Source: Euwallacea fornicatus (Eukaryota > Arthropoda > Insecta > Coleoptera > Curculionidae). From it: a stretch of DNA of 64,000 nucleotides. The notes under the pieces are model-generated. The model made no database searches, was not told where the DNA came from, and worked only from the letters and a program-made list of their open reading frames with translations. Shown one piece after another: positions 20,471-32,451 of this stretch. How positions within the stretch are numbered: position 1 is the first letter of the stretch; the number at the start of each line of letters is the position of its first letter. Made by a program: the position numbers and the translations under genes. The stretch lies in NCBI RefSeq assembly GCF_040115645.1, contig NC_089575.1:930001-994000 (forward strand), given 5' to 3'.

Positions 20471-23399
20471 AGACGCACTAGGCGCTGAATTAGTCAGAAC
20501 AATGAAAAAAAAAGATGTTCTCTAAAGGATGAGAAAGACGATTTGAAGAAACCGTCAATGGTTTAATGGACAATCATCTGAGAATTGATCTAAGTAATAA
20601 ACACTTCCTTCCGTTGCAGGTCTCAGGCTGCGTCAAACGACGTCATTCGAACGTTGCAAAGAACACCCAATATATCATAAAGAGCATTATTACAAAACTT
20701 GTTTGAGAAGCATACAAGAACAGCAAGAAAGACAGAAAAGATTCCAGATACATGGCAATAAATTTAATAAAGCAGACAACTTCCTGCTTCAATATTTGAT
20801 CAGTCTCTGTATCTCTGCCCTTTTAGATCATATCAGTCTCGTGGAGCTAACCAGATATACGGGGTGTTAGGGAAATGACTTTCGTAAATTTAACCGTTAG
20901 GATGATATAAACTCTCATAGATTCGATGTAATTCCTGATTGCTCTTATATAAGATTTTGGTCAAACACCCGATCCAGTTATCTCTTTTTTTTTTTTTTTT
21001 TTTAAGTTTTCTTCGGCTTTTCAAGCGTTTAAAAGGTAAACTTGGTCTTTAGAAATCGTAAATTGGAATTATCAAAGTTGAACGGGAACAATTGCGAACG
21101 GAATTAATTAAAATTTTGTTAAAGTAATTAGTCACTTCAATTTCTCCCCACAGTGTTGTTTTTGACGATAAAACGAAGAGTCCTATTCGAGTTTTAATCA
21201 TAATTTAAAGGGCCCATTCGAGGCCAAACCGGGCAGAGTTGAAAAAGCACAGGAAATAATAAGAATTTAGTAGTTTTATTGAGGCCAATTCGTTCGTCCT
21301 CCTTTCTGGAGGAAAACTTTAAGGCAATTTTTCTCTGTTATTATGTGCCAGCTTTGAACGACATTTGAACGTACCAAATTAAAAAGTATAAAAATCGCCT
21401 TACATACCTGTATTTAGGCCCTAAAGCCCTGAAACATTATTTAAAAAGTCACCGACTGCGAGATAAAATAAACGGGTTGCGCGGCATTGTTTCCCTGCCT
21501 TTAGCAGAAATTTGTGTGTAATCGAAAGGTCTGTTTTCTCCTTTTTGTCCAATGAATGGGACGGGACGAGGTGTAATCGGCCGGTGTGCATCACACCGTG
21601 AAATTGGTTTTTGTTGCTGTTGGAATATAAGTAACGTGTTCAAAACTAGGCGTAGATACCATACTGATAAATTTTAACCCAAAACAAAAAATCGTAGAAA
21701 ATAACGCAGTTTGATGGGACAAAAAAAAAATCTACAACGAAGCGGGAGGAATATGGATGAAAAGTCAACAATCCAGTGCGACAATGGAGGCCCGAAGTGA
21801 TTTCTTGTTTGGCGAGACTTACTGCCGTAGCATTTTGCATCGTTTGATACTGAGTAAGATTTACATTTACTCCTCCAATTATCGCTTTCAAAATGGTGAT
21901 AGAATAATTGGCAAAGCAATTTAAAATAATTAACTTCGTCAATTACAAAAATAATTCGCTTTGCCAATTACGTTACGGCCGAGTCGAGACGTTTTGATTC
22001 CGGCTTTTTTCGTGTTTAACTTAAGAACCCCACGGGGGAAGGGACCATAACTCCAAGAACGCCATAAAGTCGCGTTTTGAAAACGCCTAAAGAGGGCGGC
22101 TTAATGGCAACTGCAAATTTCTAATTTTCCCGCATTTAACTGCGCTACAAAGTGCTCAAATTCGCGTATCAAATTTCGGCAAAAACTGATGTTCGAAAGC
22201 CACTTATCATTACGGCTCTTGGAATTAAAATGCTCCCCATCTCTGCTTAACGATAGCAATTTATTAGAGAAACAGGACTGATTGCGAACAGCGAACTGTT
22301 TTCAGTTAACTTTGTCGATTTAGTCAAATTTTGCATTCATTTTTAAAGCCGGCTTAATTGCTGGCGATTCGGGATTTATGCGGAACCGTCACGATGACGA
22401 ATCAATAGCGAAGACTTTCAATTAGACGAAAGAGAAGCGAAATATGAGGGGAGCGAAGTCGTCATCTGGTTAGATAATTTCCTGGAGAATGCGAAATCCC
22501 CAAATTCCAAGAGTTCGCGCCAGATCCGGCAACGTCGCTCGGAGCGCCCGTAAATATCTGATTCTCGCGGCAGCGACAGGAAGAAACAAAGGCTAATGTC
22601 CCGTTGCCATGTCGTTAATTTAATTCGCAGATTAAAGTTCCACAGCGGCATTTCCAAGTGGAATTTTCATGTATCCAAACCGAACTGCCACAAAAATGGT
22701 TTTTGGCGGGTTGCTGAAGACGAAGCTGTATTCGAACTGTCGCATAATCGTCTCGGTTATGTTTGCGTTTAGGTGAAAGTTCACCTTTATTCGGAGTTCA
22801 ACTTTCAACCTCGAAAATTGAAAACACAACTCACCTGAGTGCAAATTACCATAAAGCCACCCTTTCCATATAATATGGTATGGAAAACCCATGCTTTGGG
22901 GAGCATATTTACATTTTAAAAGAGCCCATGCAGACTTTTACAAAGTTTTGGTCGGCCTGTTTTGTATGCTCTCTAATTTGGTTCGCTTGTGCCCGGCTAG
23001 GGCTTGAAAAATGTCCTTTCTGAGGGAAAACCTACAGTGCGTCTCACGCGAGAGGAAAATAACGCAGCCTGTTGGATTTCCGGTAAAAATCAATCGTGTC
23101 CAAAATTCAACAGTCTTTATGTCCTCTTCTAATTCACTAACTGGACGAGTCAAGTTTGTTGGATTTATGACTGTTAAGACTTAGTGAACCAAGTCTTGAT
23201 GTCTTCATCGAGCAAGTTAAAACCCCAAGTTGCGCCCCTGCACATCTTACATTTGTTGCCTCCCAGATGTCGCTATCCGTTAGTTTTCCTAAGAAATGGT
23301 TTATGGTTCAAATTCCTAATCTTTTGTACTTTGGCTAAGAACTCAAGTTATAAATGTGCATCGGAGGTGATTCTTGGGTACTGGAACTCCCCACAATTA
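20471..23399. other. Unassigned noncoding region
   Basis: No coding similarity was found in about 2.9 kb. A T-run lies at about 20985-21003. An element-end-like motif (ACGGGGTGTTAGGGAAATGAC) is at about 20863 with no partner found. From about 21000 on, the region has no visible repeat structure and may be unique host DNA. Confidence 0.4.
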
Positions 23400-23861
23400 C
23401 CTTTGGCAGTGGTCGTAATTGGGGGTGCCATCACGTCCCATTCGGGACAACTGCAATAACAGGGTCACGGGATAATCTGCCCATTGGCCGTCAGGCCTGG
23501 CGAAATGGATATTCCTCGGGTGAAATGCGCTCCGACTAAGAGTACGCCTATGCCTGCTGACCATCAGCTTCCAGTACTTAAGAGCTGGGAAGTATCATTA
23601 TCTTCTTTCCTATCACGATTGTCACTCATCAGTTGAAGGCGGATCGATACATCGCCAATTCACGATCATAACTCATACTCTTCGTCGGATCGCGATCGTT
23701 CAATTCAAAATTTCTGCAACTAAGTCTTAGTCATAGTCACGTGTTGCAAGTCACTTAATAAACCGTGTTAATGTTTAAAGGGTTGCCCTAATTCCAAGAC
23801 TTTCGGGAGATCCCACGTGTTTACCTTGCTAAGCAGGTATCTAGTCCGTCCTGGACTCTGG
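23400..23861 (+). repeat. LTR-like dispersed repeat, copy 1 (left part)
   Basis: From about 23560 this matches the repeat at 60630-60985: CTTCCAGTACTTAAGAGCTG, CATAACTCATACTC, CACTTAATAAACCGTGTTAA, CCTAATTCCA and TTCGGGAGATCC occur in the same order. V-2 interrupts it, and the match resumes at about 25185-25240 (CGCGGGTGGCATCTCCAACC, GGAGCCCCTGCATAT). The AATAAA and the length suggest an LTR, but no partner LTR or coding region was found. The left limit is uncertain. Confidence 0.55.
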
Positions 23862-25118
23862 GGTGTTCCATCTGTTGGTCCTTTTTTAATTGTGAAAGAA
23901 AACGCACTTTTTAAGAGGAAAAATCAAAATATTTTATTGAAAGTTGCAGGTTGTTCTTTGCCATTTTATGTATGGAACACGACATCGCACATATGACCAC
24001 CACGGCTCCGTTTACAGGACATCGTCCGAACATCAAAATTTTCAATGACTTTTTGCAGAATTAACGGGTCTATGGCCGTAATTTCGGTTCGAATACTGCG
24101 CTCGAGATCTTGAACTGTTTGGGGAGCATTGGCATACACTTTACTTGTCAGAAAACCCCATGGGAAGAAGTCCAATGGAGTCAAATCGCGCGATCTCGGG
24201 GGCCAATCGACGTCCGAATTTCGCGAAATAATGCGATCCGGAAATTTTTCATGCAATAAGTGGATTGTTCGGCGAGATGTGTGCGCTGTTGCTCCGTCCC
24301 GCTGGAACCCAAGATCAGTGGCACCAATCCGATCAATTTCTGGCCATCAAAATTCCGATATCGTGCCACGATAACAATCTCCGTTGACAGTTACGGCTTT
24401 TTCTTCGCGATTTTCAAAAAAAAAACTCCGCCAGACCATAGGCCACACCACAGAGTCACTTTTTCGGCATGCATAGGCTGTTGATGATATTCATGAGGAT
24501 TTTCAGCTCCTCATAACCTACAGTTTTGTTTATTAACGTGGCCAGAAAGATAAAAATGTGCTTCGTCGGAAAAGATGATTTTTGCTGAAAATCCATCGAT
24601 TCTTTCCAGCGTCCAATTAACAAAAACGCGCCGCTGTAAGTGGTCAGCTGGCTTTAATTCTTGCGTTAATTGAATTTTGTATGGATGCAAATGAGGATCA
24701 ACATGCAAAATTCGCCATAATGTTGTTGGCCTGAGGCCTAATTCTTGGGGTTGATGGTTGATCACGAACACTTTCACTCACTGTGGCCACAACATCTCGA
24801 CTACGAACTGGACGAACATGTTGGTATGCTCTGCGGCCCTCCACTGAACCAGTTTCTTCAAAATTAGCAACAATTTCTCCAATAGCACGTTCAGTTGGAC
24901 GAACCGAAACTTTCACGTAATTTGCGAAAAGTATTTTTTTTGAACGACCATTTTCGTAATAAATTTTGATAACTAAAATGCGTTGTTGCGTTGTAAGCGA
25001 AACCACATCTGCAAATGGCATACTTTTGACAGTTCACATCTGTCATGGATATGAAAGTTTGTGAATCTGGCATACCTAAAATTGATAGTTCAAAAAAGGA
25101 CCACCAGATGGAACACCT
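23862..25118 (-). mobile_element. V-2: DD41D-type mariner-like element
   Basis: The TIRs are about 35 bp: GGTGTTCCATCTGTTGGTCC then TTTTTTAATTG at the left, and GGACCACCAGATGGAACACC preceded by CAAAAAA at the right. The total length is about 1.26 kb. It sits inside the LTR-like repeat, which continues on both sides. Confidence 0.85.
23966..25021 (-). pseudogene. V-2 transposase pseudogene (D-D spacing 41)
   Basis: The start is MPFADVVSLTTQQRILVIKI at 25021. The HTH includes RPTERAIGEIVANFEETGSV. After a break, LGLRPTTLWRILHVDPHLHP precedes YKIQLTQELKPADHLQRR and FSDEAHFYLSGHVNKQN (first aspartate). The last open stretch (23966-24256) is preceded by FQRDGATAHTSRR (second aspartate) and contains DWPPRSRDLTPLDFFPWGF (third). 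Counting between the second and third aspartates gives 41 residues, the spacing of the DD41D ('Visitor') group of insect transposons. At least three frameshifts break it. It ends GGHMCDVVFHT, a usual C-terminus for this type. Confidence 0.82.
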
Positions 25119-25240
25119 TTGAGAAGTGCAACGTCGGCACTTTGACAAGTACTACAAGTAGTGCTCGCGTGTAAGCGCTCTCGTACAACAATTCGCGGGT
25201 GGCATCTCCAACCTCCAGGGAAGGAGCCCCTGCATATCGC
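25119..25240 (+). repeat. LTR-like dispersed repeat, copy 1 (right end)
   Basis: This is the continuation of the repeat interrupted by V-2. CGCGGGTGGCATCTCCAACC and GGAGCCCCTGCATAT match 60927-60970. Confidence 0.55.
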
Positions 25241-26478
25241 TCAACAACGACTCTTTCTGCATTGTCCAGGAAGAAGTGTAAAATAAGACATTTTACCCCC
25301 TTTTAGCTGCTTGAAAGTGGATTTTTTCTTTTATGAAAACCACATGGTTGAGGTGATAAATCTAAGGGTGCCTGCAGTATGGGTCCCTAATTGTAGAGTG
25401 GTGGCAAACTGGCTAGTCTTCGGTACAGTTAGTCCTCAAGGAACTTTGTTAGCGACGACACGGGCGTGCCTCCTGGCTGCAGTCAACTAAAGCAGAATTG
25501 GAGTATCCTGAGCGAGACGATTTCCAAACTCCACGTCCAATACAGCCCAACCTGGGGACGGCACGGAAAACGTTTGTTTTTGCAATTTAAGTTTTTCCCC
25601 GAATTTTTCGAAAATAATTCGAGTAATTCATGGATAATTACGAACTTATTGGAATTGTCCATTAAGCGTCAATTGTGACGATTTTATTTCAAATAATTAA
25701 CTCTCCTCCAATTTGCATCGGCGCTATTAGTTTCATATAAAGTCAATTAAATTTGAACATAATGAAAGAGTGATTCCTCGTTGCGGCGTATTAATTTACC
25801 AAAATCACGTTCGAAAGTGCCGAAAATGTTTCTTCGAAAATTCTCATAATATTGACGGAAATTTGCAAATATTTAAGAGCGCTCGGGTTCAATGGCGGAG
25901 CAACTTTATTATCCCTCGCATTGTTTTACCTGTTTTATTAGCGGAAAAAATATTGGTTTTACTACATCCACCGTCAAACACCTGTTTAAACTGTTATTAA
26001 CATTAATGATTTCGAAAGCACTGGCTTGAGACAATCCACTAACTCATTCCCACATTTTGATTTCCAGTTTTATGGAGTGCAAGCTACATGCTTTGTTTCT
26101 TTATTTTTTCCTTTTGTTTTGCGGTTGAGGTTTTAGTTCCTCTTTTCTCACAAGTCATCGGAATCTGCGAGCATAAACGCAAAGCTATTCTAAAAATTTC
26201 CGGTTTGTTTGGCTTATTGTATTCTCAGTCTTTGGTTCTTTTGTTGCTTTTTTTCCCCCGTTGTTCGTTTTGAAATATCGACTAACCAGTGAATATAATT
26301 CTTCGCGCCACGGCTGCATTGTTTACGAGATATCTATTACATCAGTCCCGTGATGTCAGCTAGACAAATAATTAATTAGTTTGCGACTCTCGGTTTAGCT
26401 CCCTTTGTGGATATCTATGCCACAAAATACAAACGAAGTCATTTGGTTTCGTAGTTCTCACTTTTGTTTTTCTTCCAG
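25241..26478. other. Noncoding DNA upstream of the receptor exon
   Basis: This is probably an intron of the receptor gene (see the acceptor at 26478) or upstream sequence. No coding match is seen. A pyrimidine-rich stretch precedes the acceptor. Confidence 0.45.
26464..26478 (+). promoter_or_regulatory. Probable splice acceptor before the receptor start codon
   Basis: The tract TTGTTTTTCTTCCAG lies 33 bp upstream of the ATG at 26512. It is a strong acceptor and suggests a 5'-UTR intron, so the start codon would lie in exon 2 of the transcript. RNA evidence is needed. Confidence 0.6.
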
Positions 26479-26511
26479 ATTGACCAAACCCATATGGATG
26501 TCAAATAAACA

Positions 26512-27067
26512 ATGAATTTTGGCCCCCACTCGAACCAATCATCCGTTAACCTAAAGTGTAGTGAACTCCCTCCAGATGTGGCGACTTCCTGCGGTACTAA
26601 CTCCACTCAGATATTCGAATGCCCATCAAACTCCTCAAACCTCCACGATTACTACTGCGAATTAAACTACTTCTGGGCCGACCACACAAGGTACCTGTGC
26701 ACTGGATGTAGCTTCAACGACACCAAAGACCTGTTCGTGTACTTCCTGAGTGACACCCTTCGGAATTTTATAGTGCGTTCTCCGAATCTGGACTGTGACT
26801 TGAGTAATGCTAGTGGTGAAGTTTACTGGAGGTGCAACTCCACCCAAACAGACGCGTTTTGGACCAAACTCCATTACGACTGGAGTTTCCTTTTTGTAGT
26901 TGTTTTCATAATAGCGGGAGGTGTGGGGAATATTTTAGTTTGTTTAGCAGTGCTCTTGGATCGGAGATTGCAAAATGTGACAAATTACTTCCTCCTAAGT
27001 TTGGCAATTGCAGATTTGCTGGTGAGCCTCTTCGTGATGCCTCTGGGAGCAATACCTGGGTTTCTAG
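26512..27067 (+). CDS. Serotonin 5-HT2-type receptor, first coding exon (partial)
   Basis: This encodes the extracellular N-terminus, transmembrane helix 1, intracellular loop 1 and part of helix 2 of a class A GPCR. Residues 1-123 are hydrophilic, with six N-glycosylation sequons (N8, N30, N40, N69, N99, N109) and eight cysteines. Helix 1 (about 124-148) has GGVGNILVCLAV with the conserved N at 140. The loop reads DRRLQNVTNYF. Helix 2 has SLAIADLLVSLFVMPLGAIP with the conserved D at 168. LQNVTNYF with LFVMPLGAIP points to the insect 5-HT2 group rather than dopamine receptors, whose helix 2 differs. Exon end: CTAG|GTGAGT after base 27067, phase 1, inside the Gly of FLG. The rest of the receptor was not found in the window. 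In insects these receptors couple serotonin to Gq/calcium signalling. Confidence 0.85.
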
Positions 27068-28082
27068 GTGAGTAATGAAGAGGTTACAAATAGTGACCTT
27101 AATCAATGCTAATAGCGAGCCCCTTGCGGGACAATTCGGCACAATTGCATTTCATCGCAGACGGTTAAGCCTAATCCCTTGACAGGCCAGTAATAATTGC
27201 CTTAAAATTTAAAGTAAATTACTGTTTTCCTGATGATATTATAAGTCATGTTCTCACGGACACTTTTATGTTTATCTAAATTCGTGAAAAAGGAACGATT
27301 TTTCGAATTTCAACGAAAAATCATCACATTTTCTTCACAAAAGTGAATGCAAATATGTTTGCGTGTTGGTTCGTAGTTAGATCCATCTATCGGGTTTCAA
27401 ATGAATCATTCAAAGGGGGTTGCGTCACCACCATCTAGCGGAATGCGTCGCCGCCATCTAGCGGAATGCGTCTATAACCGATTCTTTTTCATACAATATT
27501 AAGGCTTTTTGAATAGTTTTTGCTGTGTTTTCTTGGTTAAATCAATCGACAGGTCACAAATTAGTGATTCAAGGATGCTAATTAAAGTATATTTATTTCA
27601 TCAGGGTACTTCCTTGCCTATGAGTTCAATTGTTAAGATAAATTCATAGCGCATAAAGTACATTTAAATTATCATTCATTTCTTGCACTGGAACGGACAA
27701 TTTCTAACGATCTGACATTAAACTCATCGTTGGGAACAATTTTTATTGCTTATTTAACTTAAATTTACTTTAGACGAGAGTTGACCAAGATCCCGAACCA
27801 CCCTTAAAAGGAAAATATTCCCTATTTTTGACTATTTTAATACGACTTACAGAGATATTTTTCACGATTTTTCAGCTATCCACGAACATCTATCAAAGAG
27901 AAAATTTTTTTGGAATTTTTGACTACATACTTCCACTAGTAGCAATGGTAGTAGTGTTTCACGATTTTAGAGGTATCGTTGTGGATTTTCACTTATTAAA
28001 ATTTCTATAAAAATAAAAGTATAGTTGTAAACTATTAGAATTGATAACTAACGTCAATTGCCTCGTTTCTGGTAAACATTTT
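27068..28082 (+). other. Start of receptor intron
   Basis: The intron begins GTGAGTAATG. An in-frame TAA lies three codons after the donor, so the exon must be spliced. Near 27410-27475 a 23-bp unit (CCATCTAGCGGAATGCGTC core) occurs about twice in tandem. No coding match was seen. Confidence 0.6.
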
Positions 28083-29186
28083 CATAGTGTTCAACTATCA
28101 CAGACTTGTCGAAGTGGTCTCCAGGATTTTTGATAAAAGAAAGTTGAGAATTATCAGAATTTTTAACCCCAAAAATTGCCTCTTAAAGGAGCCGGAACCC
28201 CTTAAAGGGACAATCCTGAAGATTTTTTGCAAAAACTTGAAGTTTTTTTGCAATATTTTCAAAACGGTTTGCGCCGAATAGAGTAATTTCGGCACACTTC
28301 ACTAAGCTGGAATGGTCAAACTCTTTTGTGATAATAATTGCAGCTTTATGTCGATGACATCACATAGTGGTCTCCTGCGTAAATGTTGCCCTAACTTTTC
28401 TGTTTGTGACATTTCTTAATTTTCGAAATTAAATGACTAATTTGCAAATATTTTTAAGTCAAGAAGTTCCTCGCATTTCGTCTCGTCAGAACCATTTTCC
28501 CGAAAAATTGGTTTTTATGAATCGATGCACGATTGCATGCACATCGAAATTCATCTTAATAGATATAGTAAGCGTTCTTGCAATAGAAATATTTTTCTAA
28601 TAGCCAGCAATAACGAGAGGAATATTATTGAGAATTTGTCCCTTATTCGTGGCAAATTGTTGAAAACGGCCTACGTTAATCTCAATGCACCCTCTAATAG
28701 TTTTCCTAATAGATTTCGATGTCTATGCAGTCGTGCATCGACTCATAAAGAGCCATTTTTCTGGAAAACGGTCTTTCCAAAAGAAACGAAGTAGGGAGAC
28801 CTTTTTTACTTAAAAATTATTGCAACTCGGTAATTTCGTTATAAAAATTGGGAAATATCGCAAACAAAAAAGTTGGGGCAATATTTACGTAGGAGACTTC
28901 CCTCTAGTTGACGCGCCTGACTAAAATCTGCAATTATTAAAACGGGAAAGTTTTCCCATTTCAACTTATTGAAGCATACCAAATTTCATAATTTTAGCGC
29001 AAACCGTTTCGAACATATCGCCAAAAAACACCCTCAGAGTTCTCCCCTTAAGGGGTTCTCTGAATTGCTGATGCCGATGATAATTGCCCCTTCCCAAAGC
29101 TATTTTACAAGCGTATGCTTACGAGAGATTTTTTTATTATTTTAATCTGCAGAATCACCTTCCAACGTTATTTCCGGACACCCTGT
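28083..29186. mobile_element. FB-3: foldback element in the receptor intron
   Basis: Two arms of about 450-490 bp pair around a centre at 28560-28700. Matching blocks include CGGTTTGCGC (28265) with GCGCAAACCG (29000), TAATAATTGCAG (28331) with CTGCAATTATTA, and ATCGATGCACGATTGCATG (28520) with its near-complement around 28725. The right end is GGACACCCTGTATA, the end shared by many elements here; the left end is a diverged ATAGTGTTCAACTA. No transposase was recognised in the centre. Confidence 0.7.
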
Positions 29187-29530
29187 ATATCGCAACGTTC
29201 TTCGCCAGTAATCGTATTTGGCAGTTCGTTTATCTGTGATTTCAGTCTTGAGTTATTAAACAAACCCACGGGGAAGTTCTTATAAACTTAGATCGAAGCA
29301 TTTGCTGAAGTTAGTCATTTATCGGCATTATTTCCAAGTAATCGTAAAAGAGAAACGTTTGCTTGAGCAATTCTGATAAAAATAAATTTTATGATTATGT
29401 AATTTGGCGTTATTGGCTACGTATTTGCATTTCTATCTTCATAAAACTCCTCTTAAGAGCGCTTAAATTGTAGAACTTGTAACATTTGACATGGAAAAGG
29501 GGCAAATCTAGGAATAAGGGAGACCCCCGA
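29187..29530. other. Unassigned spacer
   Basis: Nothing coding or repeated is visible between FB-3 and the V-3 terminal repeat. Confidence 0.35.
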
Positions 29531-29977
29531 TAAAGCACCGGCCTTTACGACTATACACACAGGGCGAACTTTTTAAAAATGTAAATGGCAATATCCTGAA
29601 AATTATGCCTCCAATGGGAAAATCCAAAGACGCGTCTATTATAATATGATAGAGGAAGATGATTAAAATTATGATGAGCTCACCACCCTCTACCTAATGC
29701 AGCCCAGCCAGCCAGTCATTTTTTTATAGCAGGAGCATGGCTGTGACATTATGACGGATAGCATTTGCAATAAGCTTTTTGATGGTGCCAAAGTTTCTGA
29801 AATTCCGCCGTCAAATGTATCCGATAATGCCTAAAATGCAAAATCCATGAGTAAGACACGTAGGAGTAGAACTAAATGGTTTTCGGTCGGCAGTGAGCAA
29901 TGGAACTGACAATTAATTTAAACTTTTATTGCAATTTAATCTAAGCGTAAGATTTGCCGCTTAATATTAATAATCTT

Positions 29978-30345
29978 TTATAATAGCTGTTCGTCATTTT
30001 CCAGTGAAGCATACAAACGATACTCACATCCTTGACGCCCATTGCGGGAAGTTTCTGTAGGAATTGCACGACACTCAGTAATAGTTCGCTGTTTCAACTT
30101 TTCAGTTGTTTCTGGTTGGGTTTCGAGCAATACAGATTCCAAGTGTTCCCACAAAAATAAATCCAAGGGCGTTAGATCGGGAGACCGGGGGGGCCAATCC
30201 ATCGTTCCTCTCCTTCCAATCAATTTTACGTTAATTATTATTCAACCATCGCCTAACGGGTGAAACAAGTTATGCCAGACCACCATCCTGTCGAAATCCT
30301 AGTAAATTTTGGTCCAGTATAATTAGTTACTTTCGTCCCGCTGAT
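29978..30345 (-). pseudogene. V-3 transposase, C-terminal part
   Basis: The minus strand reads RQDGGLA (second-aspartate block FQQDGAPPH, with a stop), SPVRRWLN, then, in the open stretch 29978-30223, MIGRRGTMDWPPRSPDLTPL followed by DLFLWEHL, which holds the third aspartate. The end KLKQRTITECRAIPTET is the usual C-terminal helix region. The upstream continuation lies 5.6 kb to the right at 35990. Confidence 0.75.
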
Positions 30346-30577
30346 TCTCTAGTTCATAGATTAGACTGGTTTACAGAATATCCGTTGTCTGGAACGTTTG
30401 AACTGTTGCTGGTTGCTAATAATATGCTCAATGCAAAAATTCAAAATGAATTTTTTTTTTTCAGATCTCCTTTTCGATTTTAAGGTAATTAAAGTTAAAG
30501 AAAGAAATAACAAGTTTTTAACGAAGAAAATATTTTATTAAAGTAGTATCAATTGTTAGCTTTTATGAAGCTGCGTC

Positions 30578-31830
30578 TTAAAGCTTTCTGTTACGTTTAC
30601 TGTTAGAGAAATAACGCATCAGAGACCAGCAATAGTCGGACACCGTGCGCGAATCCCAAAAACCGTGGGAACACTCCTCAATGACGCGTAAATCTTCATG
30701 CGTACGTCCTCCTTGCTCTCCACTCAGATCACCTAAGTTCTCACGAAAGGTGCAAAGACGACTATGAAGAAAGTGAATTTTTATACTCATACTACGTCCC
30801 ATATTTTTTTAATAGTAGCAGCACACCTTGTACTAGTTGGAGGCAATTATCTGATTTTCCATTACCCAAAAAACGTTGCATCACTAAAAGCCTTCCAAGC
30901 ACTTGATTCAAATCCGGTCATCGACTCTGTGAAGCGAATTTCGTGAATTGTCTGATTTGAGGACCATCAAAAATACCTACTTTTAACTTTTCCATTGTAA
31001 GCTGACGAAATTTTCGGCAAATGCATGGGAGACGGGTTCCATTTTCATTAAGACCTTTGACAAACTGTTTCATGATGTCCAGTTTCATGTGTAACGGTCG
31101 ATATTGTCCACCAACGGATTGTGAATCGCACTGTCATTACCAGATATCACGTATTCTCTCATAGGTCAGTTTCTTATCACCCAATGATCAACTTTGGGTC
31201 TGCTACCTCAGAGACGTTGAAACATGGGAACTTGGTGCGCCCTCTTTGCCGACCAAGAAGATTGTCAACCATTTTCAAATCAAAACACAAATAGCCCATT
31301 CATGTTCATGATACTTCAATTTTTTCAAAATTAATGAAACGTTACAATATTCCTCTTTCAATTTCGCGCTGTGCACAATAGGGATCCCGGGGTATTTATT
31401 TCCATTATGTGATAAAATGCATTTAAAGCCCCGTTTTGAACTGTCAATAAACAAATGCCATTCACTTGGTTCATATTCCGGAAAATCCATTTTTATTGAT
31501 AAACTCTTGATATCTAAACAGAACACAATTTTACCATCTTGGTCGCAAAAACAGCGTAAGTCTTTCTCTCGTTCTCTATAGAAAGTCATTGTTGCATTTG
31601 ATGCAAGAAAGTGTTTTTCTTTAACCGTGATGCCAGCAACTCCGATGATTTAGATCTCTTACTGGATCATCTAACTCATTTTGTGTGGAGAGTTGAGGTT
31701 TTTCCCCTGATGAACTTTCAAAATCAGCATCAGGTTCTGCTGATGCAGGATCCACGTTTTCTTGTATTTCACGTTCAGACGCGTTTTCGGTAACTGGAAC
31801 TGGAGGAGTTGGAGCTCCAATCGAATCTTC
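30578..31830 (-). pseudogene. Member of a multicopy, uncharacterised arthropod protein family (decayed)
   Basis: From memory this belongs to a long protein found in many near-identical copies in several arthropod genomes. Its order here is an acidic N-terminal region (ENASEREIQENVDPASAEPD), ELLASRLK, then the open stretch 31275-31589 with MTFYREREKDLRCF, DFPEYEPSEWHLFIDSSKR, GFKCILSHNGNKYPGIPIVH and KLKYHEHEWAICV. The middle is broken by frameshifts, and the CxxC-type block expected there is not readable. The last stretch (30578-30802) has MGRSMSIKIHFLHSRL and ENLGDLSGEQGGRTHEDLRV, ending in a basic tail. The acidic residues, the GEQGxRxHxD block and the copy number suggest a transposon-derived RNase H-like protein, but this is inference. 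Confidence 0.55.
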
Positions 31831-32451
31831 TTACGGGACGTTGCACAGATGCAGCATTTGGGTACCCCCGTTTAGTTCGATTTCTACTGTTCATACCTTC
31901 AATATCTACGCTACAAAAATAGCAACTGTGAAGATGCTGATGATGAGAAGATTTTTTGGTTTTTGTCCAATAATCGGGAAACCAAATTTAAACGCACTCG
32001 CGTTTCCACTTTTCCATAACCTCAAGCATCCAATGCACGATGTGCTAACGCAATCAGGAGTCCAGGGTTGATCATTTCTGTCCAGCGTCAAGCCAAATAT
32101 GGTGAACAGGCATTTTTAACGCACGTGGTGATAGTTTTTCCAGAATTTTTAAACACATGTTCACCACGTACAGTTGTGGGCATAATTATGGCAAAAGGTT
32201 AAAAAATTGACATAGTTTAGCCATAACGGCCTAAATTGAAAACATCTTTCTAGAATATGTTTAATATATGACTGTTGATGTTCTAAATGCACGAAAACCA
32301 AAAACACTTCGTATAGAAAAACATAAACAAACATTCCTTTAGCGCTGAACAAAAATAGAACAACTTCGGGAATTTGATGTATTGAATTGATCCGGGGGAC
32401 ACTTGAAAGAATATTTGCTCAGGTTAGTAGATTTATTTTGCGATTTTCATC

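Noticed and set aside
32161..32352. Matching open frames at 32161-32352 (-) and 34806-35081 (+)
   Set aside because: They are translations of the two Tc1-3 terminal inverted repeats, which is why they resemble each other.
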